Assembly: GCA_019685655.1 (NCBI GenBank)
Contig: JABFQP010000002.1
Coordinates: forward strand, 124,001-188,000
Direction: 5' to 3'
DNA: 64,000 nt
DNA from: Candidatus Bathyarchaeota archaeon A05DMB-5
GTDB taxonomy: Archaea; Thermoproteota; Bathyarchaeia; Bathyarchaeales; Bathycorpusculaceae
This document shows, in pieces, positions 1 through 8,666 of the stretch (its first letter is position 1; each line of letters opens with the position of its first letter). Below the pieces are notes generated by a model. The model ran no database searches and was not told where the DNA came from. It saw only the letters and a list, made by a program, of their open reading frames with translations. A program made the position numbers and the translations under genes.

Positions 1-90
1 CCTCACTGCTTATTTGTTTTCCCAAATTGAAAAAGAATAAAAGAAAGAACGCAAAGAAAACTCAATCAACCATCATTATGGAGGCGGCGA

Positions 91-507
91 ATGTTGACTA
101 AGCTTTTCGCAAATGCAAAACTCGTTAAAGACTATAGGATAGACGTTGACGACGGAAGAAACCATGCAGTATGCCTCGATTTGCCACGAGACACCGGAAC
201 AGACATGGGACCATCAGCGCTAGAACTATGCGTAATGAGCCACGCAGGCTGCTATGCGACCATTTTTGTTTTAACAGCCAAGAAAATGAGAATTTCACTG
301 AAAGATTTGGAGGTTAAAGTTGAAGCCGTCAAATCTGAAGAGGTAGGCACAATTACTGAAGCAAAATTCGAAATCACAGCAAAAGGTGTTCCAAAAAATA
401 GAATGCAAAGGATGCATGAGGTAACCTTGCAGAACTGTCCAGTTGGAAAACTCTTCGAAAAAGCAGGAGTCAAGCTAAGCTACAAGGTAAAAGCTATAGA
501 AGAATAA
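91..507 (+). CDS. OsmC/Ohr-family peroxide-handling protein
   Basis: This 138-residue protein has the size and layout of the OsmC family, thiol peroxidases that reduce organic hydroperoxides in the cytoplasm. The two family cysteines are visible, one in MSHAGCYA near residue 54 and one in NCPVGKLF near residue 115. The ATG follows GGAGGCGGCGA, a good Shine-Dalgarno site. It sits in a run of redox genes (rubredoxin, SOD, glutaredoxin, thioredoxin reductase), which fits a role in oxidant defence. The substrate cannot be told from sequence. Confidence 0.85.
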   Translation: MLTKLFANAKLVKDYRIDVDDGRNHAVCLDLPRDTGTDMGPSALELCVMSHAGCYATIFVLTAKKMRISLKDLEVKVEAVKSEEVGTITEAKFEITAKGVPKNRMQRMHEVTLQNCPVGKLFEKAGVKLSYKVKAIEE

Positions 508-520
508 AAAAAAGTCGATG

Positions 521-685
521 TTACCCTTCTTTTTTGACAAACTGATCCTTAGGCGCGCCACAAACTGGACAAAGCCAATCGTCAGGTAATTTTTCAAAGG
601 GTGTTCCAGGTTTCACGCCGTGCTCTGGGTCTCCTTGTTCTGGGTCGTATATGTAGCCGCAAACTGTGCATTCCCACTTATCCAA
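521..685 (-). CDS. Rubredoxin
   Basis: This 54-residue reading frame reads as a canonical rubredoxin, a cytoplasmic one-electron carrier with a single Fe(Cys)4 site. The two knuckles are clear: [10 protein letters not shown] near the N-terminus and [11 protein letters not shown] near the C-terminus, with [12 protein letters not shown] between them. The start is TTG at 685, preceded by GGAGG about 9 bases upstream, and the TAA is at 521-523. It converges with the OsmC gene. In anaerobic archaea such rubredoxins feed superoxide reductases, rubrerythrins or flavodiiron proteins; here a ferritin-like protein and a flavodoxin are encoded elsewhere in the window, and the actual partner is unknown. 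Confidence 0.93.
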   Translation of the reverse strand: MDKWECTVCGYIYDPEQGDPEHGVKPGTPFEKLPDDWLCPVCGAPKDQFVKKEG

Positions 686-758
686 TTATTTAAGCCTCCG
701 AAAATCAAAAATGATAATAACGTTTTGTGAGTAAATAAATAATTTGGATGTGTCTAGT

Positions 759-1376
759 ATGGAAGCAACCAAGTTTTATGCACTGCCAAAACTGCCATAC
801 GGCTATGGCGATTTAACACCCTACATGTCTGAAGAACAATTAACGATACACCACAGTAAGCATCATCAAGCATACGTTAACGCCGCAAACGCAATCCTTC
901 AAAAACTCGATAAAGCACGCAAAGAAAACACAGACATAGACGTTAAATCCACCTTGAAAGAGCTCTCATGGAACATAGGCGGTCATTTGCTACACTCACT
1001 TTTCTGGGAAAACCTTGCGCCACCCGGCAGAGGCGGCGGAAAACCCGGCGGAATGATAGGCGACGCATTAGAGAAAGAGTTTGGAAGTTTTGAAAGGTTC
1101 AGGAAAGAGTTTACGCAGGCTGCTGTGAGCGTTGAGGGTTCTGGTTGGGCGGCATTGTCATATTGTAGGCAGACGCATAGGCCTATAATAATGCAGATTG
1201 AGAAACATAACACTAATGTTTACCCAATGTTTAGGATTCTCATGGTTTTGGATGTCTTTGAGCACGCATATTATATTGATTATAAGAATGACAGAGCCAA
1301 ATTCATTGAAGCCTTCTGGAACATAGTCAACTGGAACGAAGTAAACAACAGAATCAAAGAATTGCTAAAACAATAA
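759..1376 (+). CDS. sod: Superoxide dismutase, Fe/Mn type
   Basis: This protein dismutates superoxide in the cytoplasm. It has the family N-terminus ([32 protein letters not shown]), which supplies the first metal histidine, then the [13 protein letters not shown] helix with the second. The C-terminal [13 protein letters not shown] supplies the metal Asp and His. Length is normal, about 205 residues. I chose the ATG at 759; an in-frame TTG at 744 would add five residues but is less attractive. Metal choice (Fe or Mn) cannot be decided by eye. The gene sits between rubredoxin and glutaredoxin-like genes. Confidence 0.95.
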   Translation: MEATKFYALPKLPYGYGDLTPYMSEEQLTIHHSKHHQAYVNAANAILQKLDKARKENTDIDVKSTLKELSWNIGGHLLHSLFWENLAPPGRGGGKPGGMIGDALEKEFGSFERFRKEFTQAAVSVEGSGWAALSYCRQTHRPIIMQIEKHNTNVYPMFRILMVLDVFEHAYYIDYKNDRAKFIEAFWNIVNWNEVNNRIKELLKQ

Positions 1377-1459
1377 AGCATAATGGCAGAAATGTTCTTT
1401 CACCAAACCCTTTTTTAACCTATCACACAAATAAACAACTATTCACGGAAGTAGAAAAA

Positions 1460-1744
1460 ATGAACACTGTAAAAATCGCAGGTAAAAACAATAAGCACAA
1501 AGTTCTCGTCTACGCATTAAGCACATGCGCATGGTGTAAAATGACAAAGCAATTTCTGAAAGAGAACAACATCGAATATGAGTACGTTGATGTTGACTTG
1601 TGCAACGAAGAAGATAAAGAAAAAATCAAAAAAGAAATTTTGAACAAAGGCGGATACCTCAGCTACCCAACGATAATAATTGATGATAAAATTTTGATAA
1701 CAGGTTTCCGCAAGGACAAGTTAAAGGAGACTTTGGAAATTTGA
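1460..1744 (+). CDS. Glutaredoxin-like protein with CAWC active site
   Basis: A 94-residue thioredoxin-fold protein with the dithiol active site CAWC (STCAWCKMTKQFL, near residue 24) and the cis-Pro region SYPTIII. It would reduce disulfides in the cytoplasm. Its stop codon overlaps the TTG start of the ferredoxin:thioredoxin reductase gene by 4 bases, so the two are almost certainly co-translated. The likely job is to be the thiol acceptor of that reductase, so it may serve as a thioredoxin rather than a glutathione-dependent glutaredoxin. That pairing is inferred from gene context. Confidence 0.85.
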   Translation: MNTVKIAGKNNKHKVLVYALSTCAWCKMTKQFLKENNIEYEYVDVDLCNEEDKEKIKKEILNKGGYLSYPTIIIDDKILITGFRKDKLKETLEI

Positions 1745-2286
1745 TAACTCTTGAACAAGTCCGCCAAAGAGCAGAGGCTGACGCAAAAACGTATGGTTAT
1801 TACTTGAACCCCAACCAAGATTTCTTGAAAGACCTTCTTGAAGGACTAAAGCGTAATGAAGAACGTTACGGTTATCCATCATGCCCATGCCGACTTGCTT
1901 CTGGAAATTTTGACTTTGACAGAGACATCATATGCCCTTGCGATTATCGAGACCCGGATGTTCAAGAATTTGGAGCGTGTTACTGTGCTTTGTATGTGAG
2001 AAAGGATGTTTTTGAAGGAAAAACTCCTCTGCAGCCTGTTCCAGAACGCAGACCGCTGGAAAAGCAGGTTAGAGCGTACGAAACTGTTTCGGTCTCGGCA
2101 GAAAAGAAAGCTGGAATAGTTTCTGCAACAACGAGAGCGCCTTCAGCGGTTAAGCAGAAATTGTGGTATTGCAAACAGTGTGGTTACGTAGTTTTCCGAG
2201 AAGAACCCCCTTATATCTGTCCGATTTGTAAGGCAAAAAGGGAAATGTTTGCTGAAATAACGATAAGCGTGAGCATGCAAGGGTAA
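1741..2286 (+). CDS. Ferredoxin:thioredoxin reductase catalytic subunit fused to a rubredoxin domain
   Basis: Residues 1-95 carry the ferredoxin:thioredoxin reductase catalytic-chain signature: CPC, then CPC, then CYC (SCPCRLASGNFDFDRDIICPCDYRDPD...ACYCALYV). These ligate a [4Fe-4S] cluster beside a redox disulfide. After a linker, residues about 140-175 form a rubredoxin-like domain with two CxxC knuckles (WYCKQCGYVVF and YICPICKAKREMF). The fusion suggests electrons enter through an attached FeCys4 site and leave to the overlapping CAWC protein upstream. No variable chain, as found in the plant-type enzyme, is present nearby. Start is TTG at 1741. Confidence 0.92.
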   Translation: MITLEQVRQRAEADAKTYGYYLNPNQDFLKDLLEGLKRNEERYGYPSCPCRLASGNFDFDRDIICPCDYRDPDVQEFGACYCALYVRKDVFEGKTPLQPVPERRPLEKQVRAYETVSVSAEKKAGIVSATTRAPSAVKQKLWYCKQCGYVVFREEPPYICPICKAKREMFAEITISVSMQG

Positions 2287-2293
2287 ACTTCGT

Positions 2294-2443
2294 TTATCTT
2301 GTCACTTTTATCTCAATTGTTTTCCAGTCCTTCTTTATCCCTTTTAGAGATGTCACTGCACCGGCGACCGTGCCGCTTAGAATTTTCGTGACAAACTCGT
2401 TAAGCGCGATTTCTTCTCCGTCAACCAAAAGCTTAGCTTCCAA
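2294..2443 (-). CDS. Small conserved-looking protein, 49 residues, unknown function
   Basis: A short frame starting with TTG at 2443 behind GAGGTGAT, a strong Shine-Dalgarno, and ending in TAA at 2294. The product begins LEAKLLVDGEEIALNEF and ends with KDWKTIEIKVTR, giving a beta-alpha-beta look and no cysteines or membrane segment. The central TKILSGTVAGAVTSLKG would be an amphipathic helix. I do not recognise the family. The ribosome site, balanced composition and lack of any competing gene argue that it is real. It is divergent from endonuclease III. Confidence 0.6.
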   Translation of the reverse strand: MEAKLLVDGEEIALNEFVTKILSGTVAGAVTSLKGIKKDWKTIEIKVTR

Positions 2444-2532
2444 ACATATCACCTCAAACTAAAATCGCTTCAGAAAGGTAAAAGTTTTCTGCCACTTCTA
2501 AGCAAACGTGTAAATGTTAAGAGGCGCGTCGT

Positions 2533-3198
2533 TTGGGGAAAAAGCCTTCAAATGTAAATCTTAAAAATAAAACGAGAGTTGAAAAAATAATTAAGCTGCT
2601 TGAGAAGGAACATCCCGACGCAAAAATAGCGCTAAACTATTCTAATCCTCTCGAACTTTTGGTAGCCACAATTCTTTCAGCCCAATGCACCGACGAAAGA
2701 GTAAACATAGTCACAAAACAACTGTTCAAGAAATACAGAAAAGCCGAAGACTACGCTAATGCAGATTTGAAGACGCTTGAACAAGACATAAAGAGCACGG
2801 GATTTTACAGAAACAAAGCTCGAAACCTCAAAAAATGCTGCCAGATGCTTGTTGAGAAATACAACTCGAAAGTTCCAAAAACAATGAAAGAAATGCTGGA
2901 GCTACCGGGCGTTGCAAGAAAAACTGCTAACATCGTTCTTTCAAACGCTTATGGCATAGTTGAAGGAATAGCTGTGGACACGCATGTTCGCAGACTCGCA
3001 AAAAGGCTTGGACTGACTGAAAATGAAGATGCAGCCAAAATAGAAGAAGATTTGATGCAGCTAGTCCCGAAAGAAAAGTGGATGCGATTCACGGATTTAT
3101 TAATATTTCACGGCAGAAGAGTGTGCATGGCAAAGAAACCAGAATGCGAAAAATGCGTGTTAAATAAACTCTGTCCATCAGCCTTTACATTCGACTGA
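2533..3198 (+). CDS. nth: Endonuclease III, base-excision repair DNA glycosylase/AP lyase
   Basis: A 221-residue HhH-GPD protein that removes oxidised pyrimidines and nicks at the abasic site. The helix-hairpin-helix LPGVARKTANIVLSNAYG carries the catalytic lysine, and VDTHVRRLAKRLG carries the catalytic aspartate. The C-terminus has the four-cysteine [4Fe-4S] loop with the C-x6-C-x2-C-x5-C spacing (starting at VCMAKKPECEKC). Length matches the bacterial enzyme closely. Start is TTG at 2533. Its place among oxidative-stress genes fits the role. Confidence 0.95.
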   Translation: MGKKPSNVNLKNKTRVEKIIKLLEKEHPDAKIALNYSNPLELLVATILSAQCTDERVNIVTKQLFKKYRKAEDYANADLKTLEQDIKSTGFYRNKARNLKKCCQMLVEKYNSKVPKTMKEMLELPGVARKTANIVLSNAYGIVEGIAVDTHVRRLAKRLGLTENEDAAKIEEDLMQLVPKEKWMRFTDLLIFHGRRVCMAKKPECEKCVLNKLCPSAFTFD

Positions 3199-3227
3199 AT
3201 TTGGTTCATTTGATCGACTGCATAAAC

Positions 3228-3238
3228 ATTATATAATT
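3228..3238 (+). promoter_or_regulatory. Probable TATA box for the universal stress protein gene
   Basis: The element ATTATATAAT lies about 45-55 bases before the start codon of the stress protein gene in an AT-rich spacer. A TATA box here would place transcription start near 3262. Sequence inspection only. Confidence 0.45.
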
Positions 3239-3282
3239 AGTAATCCAAAATAAAATCGAGAAAATCATAAGTGGTGATTTTT

Positions 3283-4116
3283 TTGAACAAAATTCTCGTC
3301 TCCATAGATGGTTCTGCCGCAAGCGTCATGGCTGAAGAAACAGCGGCAACAATCGCCAAAAAGACCGGTGCAACCGTAACAGTCTTGCATGTAATGCCAG
3401 AAATGAGAATGGGTTATAGGCTCCCAGCAAACATACAAGACGAACTTTTAGGTAGCGTTCAACAGCATGCAGAGTCAATAATAAACAGTGCACGCGCATT
3501 ATTTGCAGAAGAGAAAGTTAAGGTAGAAACGGAAATGTTTAGCGGTGACCCCGCAAATAGCATATTAGAATTTGCAAAAGAATATTATGATTTACTTGTG
3601 ATTGGGGCTCATGGAGAAAATGAGAAAGATCCGTATGCCCTCGGCAGCGTAACCAAAAAAGTCATAATGTACACTGTCTGCCCCACATTAATCGTAAAAA
3701 AACTCAGTCCACTCTCAAACTTACTCGTTTGCGTTGACGGCTCAAAAAACTCAATTAAAGCCTTAAAATACACTCTTGGGCTCGCGGAAAAATTGCGTGC
3801 AAAAGTTATTTTGTTAAATGTGCAAGACCAAAAACTGTACAAGGCGTCGCCAAAAACCGCTAGGGAAATGGGCGACAAAATTCTCTCAAAAAGCCTTGCA
3901 GACGTTGGCAAAACAAAAATAAAAATTGAGGAGAAACTAGAATTTGGCGTTCCATCAGACAAGATAGTTGAGGTTGCTGAGCAAGGCAAATACGACTTAA
4001 TCGTTCTGGGAAGCAGAGGTTTAGGAACTATAAGGCGGTTTTTGCTTGGAAGCGTAAGCGACGACGTAAGCCACAAGGCTAAATGTTCAGTCCTGATAAT
4101 TCCAGCAAAAGCATAG
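3283..4116 (+). CDS. Tandem universal stress protein (two UspA domains)
   Basis: Two UspA domains in one chain, residues about 1-140 and 145-277. Each keeps the nucleotide-binding pattern: GAHGENEKDPYALGSVTKKVI in the first half and GSRGLGTIRRFLLGSVSDDVS in the second, matching G-x2-G-x9-G-S/T, so both halves probably bind ATP. I place the start at TTG 3283, because GGTGAT lies 5 bases upstream; a GTG at 3271 is the longer alternative and would put that site inside the gene. The cytoplasmic role is stress resistance of unspecified kind. Confidence 0.9.
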   Translation: MNKILVSIDGSAASVMAEETAATIAKKTGATVTVLHVMPEMRMGYRLPANIQDELLGSVQQHAESIINSARALFAEEKVKVETEMFSGDPANSILEFAKEYYDLLVIGAHGENEKDPYALGSVTKKVIMYTVCPTLIVKKLSPLSNLLVCVDGSKNSIKALKYTLGLAEKLRAKVILLNVQDQKLYKASPKTAREMGDKILSKSLADVGKTKIKIEEKLEFGVPSDKIVEVAEQGKYDLIVLGSRGLGTIRRFLLGSVSDDVSHKAKCSVLIIPAKA

Positions 4117-4192
4117 CAGCCAAAAGAAAAACTACACGTGTTTCTTCCGTTATAAAAACAGATTTAAACATCCACCACCGAATAACGCAATC

Positions 4193-4753
4193 ATGGACAA
4201 GCCAATAACCATTCTAGGCTTTGCCGGAAGCCTACGAAAAAATTCTTACAATAAGGCACTATTACGCGCAGCCTCACAGCTCTTACCAAAAGATGCAAAA
4301 CTCGAAATCTACGACCTAGAAGGAATCCCGCCTTTCAACCAAGACTTAGAAAACAACATGCCCAAAAAAGTTAAAGAATTTAAAGCAAAAATCAAAGCGG
4401 CAGACGCGCTGCTTATTGCGACGCCAGAACATAATTATTCGATACCCGGCGTTCTCAAAAACGCAATTGATTGGGCTTCACGACCGCCAGGAGACAACTC
4501 TTTTGAAGACAAGCCAGTGGCTATAATGAGCGCTTCTACTGGAGCTTTAGGTGGAGCAAGAGCACAATATCATCTGCGTCAGGTTCTCGTGGCTCTTAAC
4601 ATGCATGCAATAAACAGACCAGAAGTTATAGTGGCATTTGTTGAGGAGAAAATTAATGAAAAGGGCAAATTGAGAGACGAGAAAACCAGGAAGAAAATAG
4701 AGCAGTTGTTAAAGAGTCTGGTTGAATGGGTTAAACGGCTTAGCAAAGAATAA
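4193..4753 (+). CDS. NADPH-dependent FMN reductase / flavodoxin-fold quinone reductase
   Basis: A 186-residue flavoprotein of the NADPH-dependent FMN reductase family. The FMN phosphate loop GFAGSLRKNSYNKALLRAA is at the N-terminus, and the flavin-contacting segment TPEHNYSIPGVLKNAIDWASRPP is near residue 80. The region ASTGALGGARAQYHLRQVL is typical of family members that reduce flavins, quinones or chromate. It uses a clear ATG without an obvious ribosome site, so it may be leaderless. It closes the redox block. Confidence 0.88.
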   Translation: MDKPITILGFAGSLRKNSYNKALLRAASQLLPKDAKLEIYDLEGIPPFNQDLENNMPKKVKEFKAKIKAADALLIATPEHNYSIPGVLKNAIDWASRPPGDNSFEDKPVAIMSASTGALGGARAQYHLRQVLVALNMHAINRPEVIVAFVEEKINEKGKLRDEKTRKKIEQLLKSLVEWVKRLSKE

Positions 4754-4769
4754 TGGATACTACGAGCAT

Positions 4770-5309
4770 CTAACGTCTTTTTCTGATTTTCTGAACAAAA
4801 TATGCCAGAATAATTATGAAAGCCATAAAAGTCAATACGCTTGAGACAGTGATGACTATCGCGTTGTCGGTCTCCAAAATAAACGCCACAGAAATTGCAG
4901 CGAGAAAAACTCCAAAATAGAGACTCCCATTACTGCTCAAAAACTGAGCAACTTCCGCACGTATTGCTTTATTATACCTAATTACCAAAGCAACCATGGA
5001 CACCGCGGCTAAGAAAATAATTACAAACGTGTAAGTGAATTCAGCCCAATAAGCCTGTGCATTAAGCGTAAGCAGCAGCCCAACCTCATCCACTAAAAGT
5101 CCGCCTCCAGCACCATAAAAAATCGCTGCAACTCGGCTAAGTCTCTCATTTTCCACGCTGATGCCAATCCAACCACCAGCGGCCAGCATTATCAAACCAT
5201 ACCAGAAATGGTGAATGTGAAAACCGCTGAGTTCCCAGACAACCCTTGGGTAAAAACTAGTAAATGCTCTGGCTATCAGGAAAGAGGCTATAAAAGAAGT
5301 TAAAGCCAC
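4770..5309 (-). CDS. Integral membrane protein of unknown function with an HxHH motif
   Basis: A 179-residue protein with about five or six hydrophobic segments covering most of its length and a basic C-terminus (FVQKIRKRR). Near residue 31 the sequence HIHHFWYGLIMLAAGGW puts three histidines at a membrane edge, and VDEVGLLL adds acidic residues, which could bind a metal. Start is GTG at 5309; the frame stays open upstream but has no other start codon. I do not recognise a named family. Confidence 0.65.
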   Translation of the reverse strand: MALTSFIASFLIARAFTSFYPRVVWELSGFHIHHFWYGLIMLAAGGWIGISVENERLSRVAAIFYGAGGGLLVDEVGLLLTLNAQAYWAEFTYTFVIIFLAAVSMVALVIRYNKAIRAEVAQFLSSNGSLYFGVFLAAISVAFILETDNAIVITVSSVLTFMAFIIILAYFVQKIRKRR

Positions 5310-5475
5310 TACTGAAAGGTTAGGCTTCGTCTTTATCTTTTCTTCTGGAGATATCTCCGTCGCGCTCCTAATTTCTGGCTGATTTTGAAGTTTACTTAAG
5401 CATTATTTATTATTTCGATTGAGCAAATTCAAGGAAGAACATTTTTTTCAAACGAGTCATGCGCGTTTTATGGCG

Positions 5476-6411
5476 TTATGGCATCTTGTCCAAGGCAACT
5501 TCAAAGTAATGTTCTCTGCCTCTGCGAAGAACAAGAATTTCCACTTTTTCTCCAACTTTTCTTTTGTGAATTTCCCTAACCAATTCCTCTATTCTACTAA
5601 TTTCGGTGTTGTTCATTCTGAAAATTATGTCGCCAACCGCTATTCCAACGTTATCTGCGGGGCTTCCTTCTGAGACTCTGGTTACCAAAACGCCATGGTC
5701 AATGGGCAAGTCATAATACCGCGCTATTTCATCAGTGATGCTTAAGCCTATTATACCAAGCCACGGTCTGGCATAAACTCTGCCCCTTATTATTTCGTCC
5801 GTACATTCCTTCGCAGAGTTTATTGGAATCGCAAAGCCTATTCCGTGAGCAAAAGGCACTATAGCCGTGTTTATCGCAACAACCTTCCCCTCAAGATTCA
5901 CTAGCGGTCCGCCACTGTTTCCAGGGTTTATGGCAGCGTCTGTCTGCACGAGATTCTCCAACATTTCATTTTGAGATTCTATGGTTCGGTTTACAGCGCT
6001 TATGACGCCAGAAGTTACAGAAGGCCCACCAGCCAAACCGAAAGGATTTCCGATAGCGTAGACCCTTTGACCCACTCTCAGCGTATCAGAGTCTTCTAAT
6101 TCTGCTGCGGGAAGATCTTCTTTGTCAACTTTGACCACTGCTATGTCATGTACAGTGCATGTGCCGGCTAGAGTCCCTTCAACCATTTCGCCATTCCAGA
6201 GAGTAACCGCTATTTTTTCTGCGCCGCCGACCACGTGATTGTTGGTTAGTATGTAGCCTTTTGGGTCGATTATGGTTCCTGAGCCCATTCCTTTTACTGG
6301 CACTACTTGATAGAATATGGAGTGGACAAGCTTAATGGTGCTTATGTTAACAACGCTCTTGCTGACTTTCTCGAGAATATCAAGAACCGCCTTCTCATCA
6401 AACGAAGCCAC
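5476..6411 (-). CDS. HtrA/DegP-like serine protease with one PDZ domain
   Basis: A trypsin-fold protease of the HtrA family, 311 residues. The catalytic triad is complete: H59 in TNNHVV, D89 in VHDIAVVKV and S166 in GNSGGPLV. One PDZ domain follows at about residues 220-305 (ending GEKVEILVLRRGREHYFEVAL). There is no signal peptide or membrane anchor at this start, so the protein should be cytoplasmic, unlike most bacterial HtrAs. The start is GTG at 6411 behind GAGGT. Likely role is protein quality control. Confidence 0.93.
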   Translation of the reverse strand: MASFDEKAVLDILEKVSKSVVNISTIKLVHSIFYQVVPVKGMGSGTIIDPKGYILTNNHVVGGAEKIAVTLWNGEMVEGTLAGTCTVHDIAVVKVDKEDLPAAELEDSDTLRVGQRVYAIGNPFGLAGGPSVTSGVISAVNRTIESQNEMLENLVQTDAAINPGNSGGPLVNLEGKVVAINTAIVPFAHGIGFAIPINSAKECTDEIIRGRVYARPWLGIIGLSITDEIARYYDLPIDHGVLVTRVSEGSPADNVGIAVGDIIFRMNNTEISRIEELVREIHKRKVGEKVEILVLRRGREHYFEVALDKMP

Positions 6412-6530
6412 TTCTAAACCTCAAAAGCTTGTTTTACTTTTACTCTAATAAGTTTATTGAATTAATAACTAAATCTCGTTTTGAACACGTCAAAGAGAAA
6501 ACTGGAAAATGAAGAAAGGGAGTATTATAG

Positions 6531-7637
6531 TTATGCATTGTCGCATCTGAAGGTGACTGTATCAAGGACCACCGTGTCAGCGAATTCTGCTCTTGCATAA
6601 ACTTCCCATATTCCAATGGAATCCTCAACAGGCGGTATTCGAAAGAGTGCAGTGGCAATTCCAGACGAATTGGTGGACTCAACAAACAGCAAAGTTATCG
6701 TTCCATTGGGTCCTCTAACCTCGAAACTAACTAGCTTGCCAGGTACTGTTTCATTCAGTGGGTTTCTGATCTCTGCGTATAGATACACCGTTTCATTCAG
6801 AATGAAAGATCCGCTGGGTTCATTCTGTCCAAGTCCTCCTTTTTGAGTGTATACGTCTAACACCATAGGGAGAAGTTGGCATTCAAAATCTACTGTGGCA
6901 GTTATGGGTTGCTGGTAAACGATGCTTTCAACTGTTACATGCCAAGTGCCCAGAGCGTTTTCTGAAGGCCACGGTATCTGGAATGCGACAGACGCGATGC
7001 CAAGATTGTTGGTTAGAGAAAATTGCGAGAGAAGAACTGTGTTGTTTGGAAATCTGACTTCAAACATAACTTGGGCATCATTAATGGGATTATCTCTGTA
7101 TGATAACACGGCTTCTACGGCAACATTGTCTTTAGGCAGAAAAACTGCGTTGATCGCATCTTCTCTTTTTACATAAACATTTATTTGGGTATTGAAAGGC
7201 TGACAATTGAAACTAAGGAAATCCTTGACGACTGCGCCATCAACATTTGCATATGCTGAGACTTGCCATATTCCACTGATAAAGCGTTCTGATGACAATG
7301 TAAAATTAATCTTAGCAATACCTGAATCATCTGTTAAACTATTCTCTGAGATTTCTGTGTTTTCTGGATTCTTCAAAGAAAATGTCACTTGAGCACTCTT
7401 TATAGCGGCGCTTTCATCAGCTAGACGAGCATACAGGTTGATTGTGTCAAAAGGTTCGAATACTCCTCCAGACTCGTTTGCTCCTAATCCGCCCTTCTGC
7501 GTGTAAACGTCTAGTATTGTTATGGGAGCTTTAGAAGATGGCATTTCCGCGAAATAGGAGTAACTTATGGCGCCAAGTCCAGTGCCCAATAGGATTGCTA
7601 AGATTGCGGCAATTATTATTTCCCTTCGCGAGTTCAT
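6531..7637 (-). CDS. Membrane-anchored surface protein with three Ig-like beta-sandwich repeats
   Basis: Residues 1-30 are a basic start followed by a long hydrophobic helix (REIIIAAILAILLGTGLGA), acting as a signal anchor, so the rest should be outside the cell. Three repeats of about 110 residues follow. Domains 1 and 3 open with LDVYTQKGGLG and each repeat ends in an F-x-C element (FNCQ, FECQ, FRCD). Many N-x-S/T sites suggest glycosylation. Repeats resemble the MG2/Big-type modules of surface adhesins; no enzymatic motif is visible. A membrane-linked wHTH gene is divergently transcribed. Confidence 0.75.
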   Translation of the reverse strand: MNSRREIIIAAILAILLGTGLGAISYSYFAEMPSSKAPITILDVYTQKGGLGANESGGVFEPFDTINLYARLADESAAIKSAQVTFSLKNPENTEISENSLTDDSGIAKINFTLSSERFISGIWQVSAYANVDGAVVKDFLSFNCQPFNTQINVYVKREDAINAVFLPKDNVAVEAVLSYRDNPINDAQVMFEVRFPNNTVLLSQFSLTNNLGIASVAFQIPWPSENALGTWHVTVESIVYQQPITATVDFECQLLPMVLDVYTQKGGLGQNEPSGSFILNETVYLYAEIRNPLNETVPGKLVSFEVRGPNGTITLLFVESTNSSGIATALFRIPPVEDSIGIWEVYARAEFADTVVLDTVTFRCDNA

Positions 7638-7786
7638 TTATATCACTAAAAAAGAAAGGAACACGCATGGATTTAATTCTACGTTTTTGGACACTATGCA
7701 AAATTGTTTGAACAGATGTCCAAGTTTTTTGAACAACGATATTCAAAAATATTGGCAAAACTCACTTCTCTTGAGGCGAAAAAGTT

Positions 7787-8200
7787 TTGGGCGAACAACG
7801 TGACATTTTAAGGGGTCTCACGTTAAAGGTTTATCGATTCATTCTAAAGAATAGAAAGCCTGTAGGGATACGTGAAATTCAGAGAGCTTTGAAACTAAGC
7901 AGTCCAACTCTTGCACTTTACCATGTAAACAAACTTGAAGAAGCCGGATTTGTTAAGAAACATTTGAATGGTTACGTCGCAGACCGTGTTCTTTTGGAGA
8001 ACTTTATTAGATTGAAACGCGCTCTTATCCCTCGATACTTCTTTTACATGGTTTTCTTTATGGCTGCTCTCGTAATATTGGCAATTTTCCTTAAGCCTCA
8101 TACGTTGACTAGAGAGTACGTGTTCTCCTTAGCAACGATTCTTATTGCGACGGTGACGTCTGTATATGAAACTGCAAAAGCCTTCTCAAGTAAAATATAG
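7787..8200 (+). CDS. Membrane-bound winged-helix regulator
   Basis: Residues about 5-70 form a winged helix-turn-helix (IREIQRALKLSSPTLALYHVNKLEEAGFVKK), the ArsR/PadR-like fold. Two transmembrane helices follow (YFFYMVFFMAALVILAIFL and YVFSLATILIATVTSV) and the C-terminus is short. Such HTH-plus-two-TM proteins in archaea are thought to regulate from the membrane. The start is TTG at 7787. It is head-to-head with the Ig-like surface protein gene, so control of that gene is an obvious guess. Confidence 0.72.
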   Translation: MGEQRDILRGLTLKVYRFILKNRKPVGIREIQRALKLSSPTLALYHVNKLEEAGFVKKHLNGYVADRVLLENFIRLKRALIPRYFFYMVFFMAALVILAIFLKPHTLTREYVFSLATILIATVTSVYETAKAFSSKI

Positions 8201-8254
8201 GAATGTATAGACCTAAGGCATGTTTCTCTTATTCTTGTTTATTATTGGACTATT

Positions 8255-8653
8255 TTACGTCGAACAGAAATGGCATTCTTCTATTTTGATTTTTGGGTCA
8301 GCCTTCTTACAGTACTGGCACATTAAACCTTTTTTTCTTATGATTATGCAAGTTTGGCAAAAGTTTCTTAGGAGTTCTTCTCTTGGATATGCTCCGTTTA
8401 AGAGAAGGGTAATCATTCGGTTTATTAGAGGGTCTATTTCTTGTGTTTTGTCGATTTTTATTACGTGTCCTCTGATGTTTCGGGTGTACTTGCTTACGGC
8501 AGATTGTGATATTCCTAAAATTTCAGCTACCTTGTCTTGTTTGAGGTTGTATTTTTCGGCGAGTTGTTTTGCCATTAACGCTTTTATGGCGGGTACTATT
8601 GATTTGGCTGCGACTTCGCAGGGAAGTATCAAGTGTTTTGCACCGTTTAACAT
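8255..8653 (-). CDS. COG2522-type transcriptional regulator with C-terminal Cys-rich metal site
   Basis: A 132-residue DNA-binding protein. The HTH lies at about residues 30-62 (YNLKQDKVAEILGISQSAVSKYTRNIRG), preceded by a helix rich in small residues. The C-terminus has three CxxC pairs (C99/C102, C112/C115, C127/C130), a likely zinc or Fe-S site that could sense metal or redox state. The start is ATG 8653 with no ribosome site, so a leaderless message is possible. Two copies of an ATGACGTATGTCAT operator lie 25-60 bases upstream, which points to autoregulation. Confidence 0.8.
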   Translation of the reverse strand: MLNGAKHLILPCEVAAKSIVPAIKALMAKQLAEKYNLKQDKVAEILGISQSAVSKYTRNIRGHVIKIDKTQEIDPLINRMITLLLNGAYPREELLRNFCQTCIIIRKKGLMCQYCKKADPKIKIEECHFCST

Positions 8654-8666
8654 ATTTTTGGGGAAA

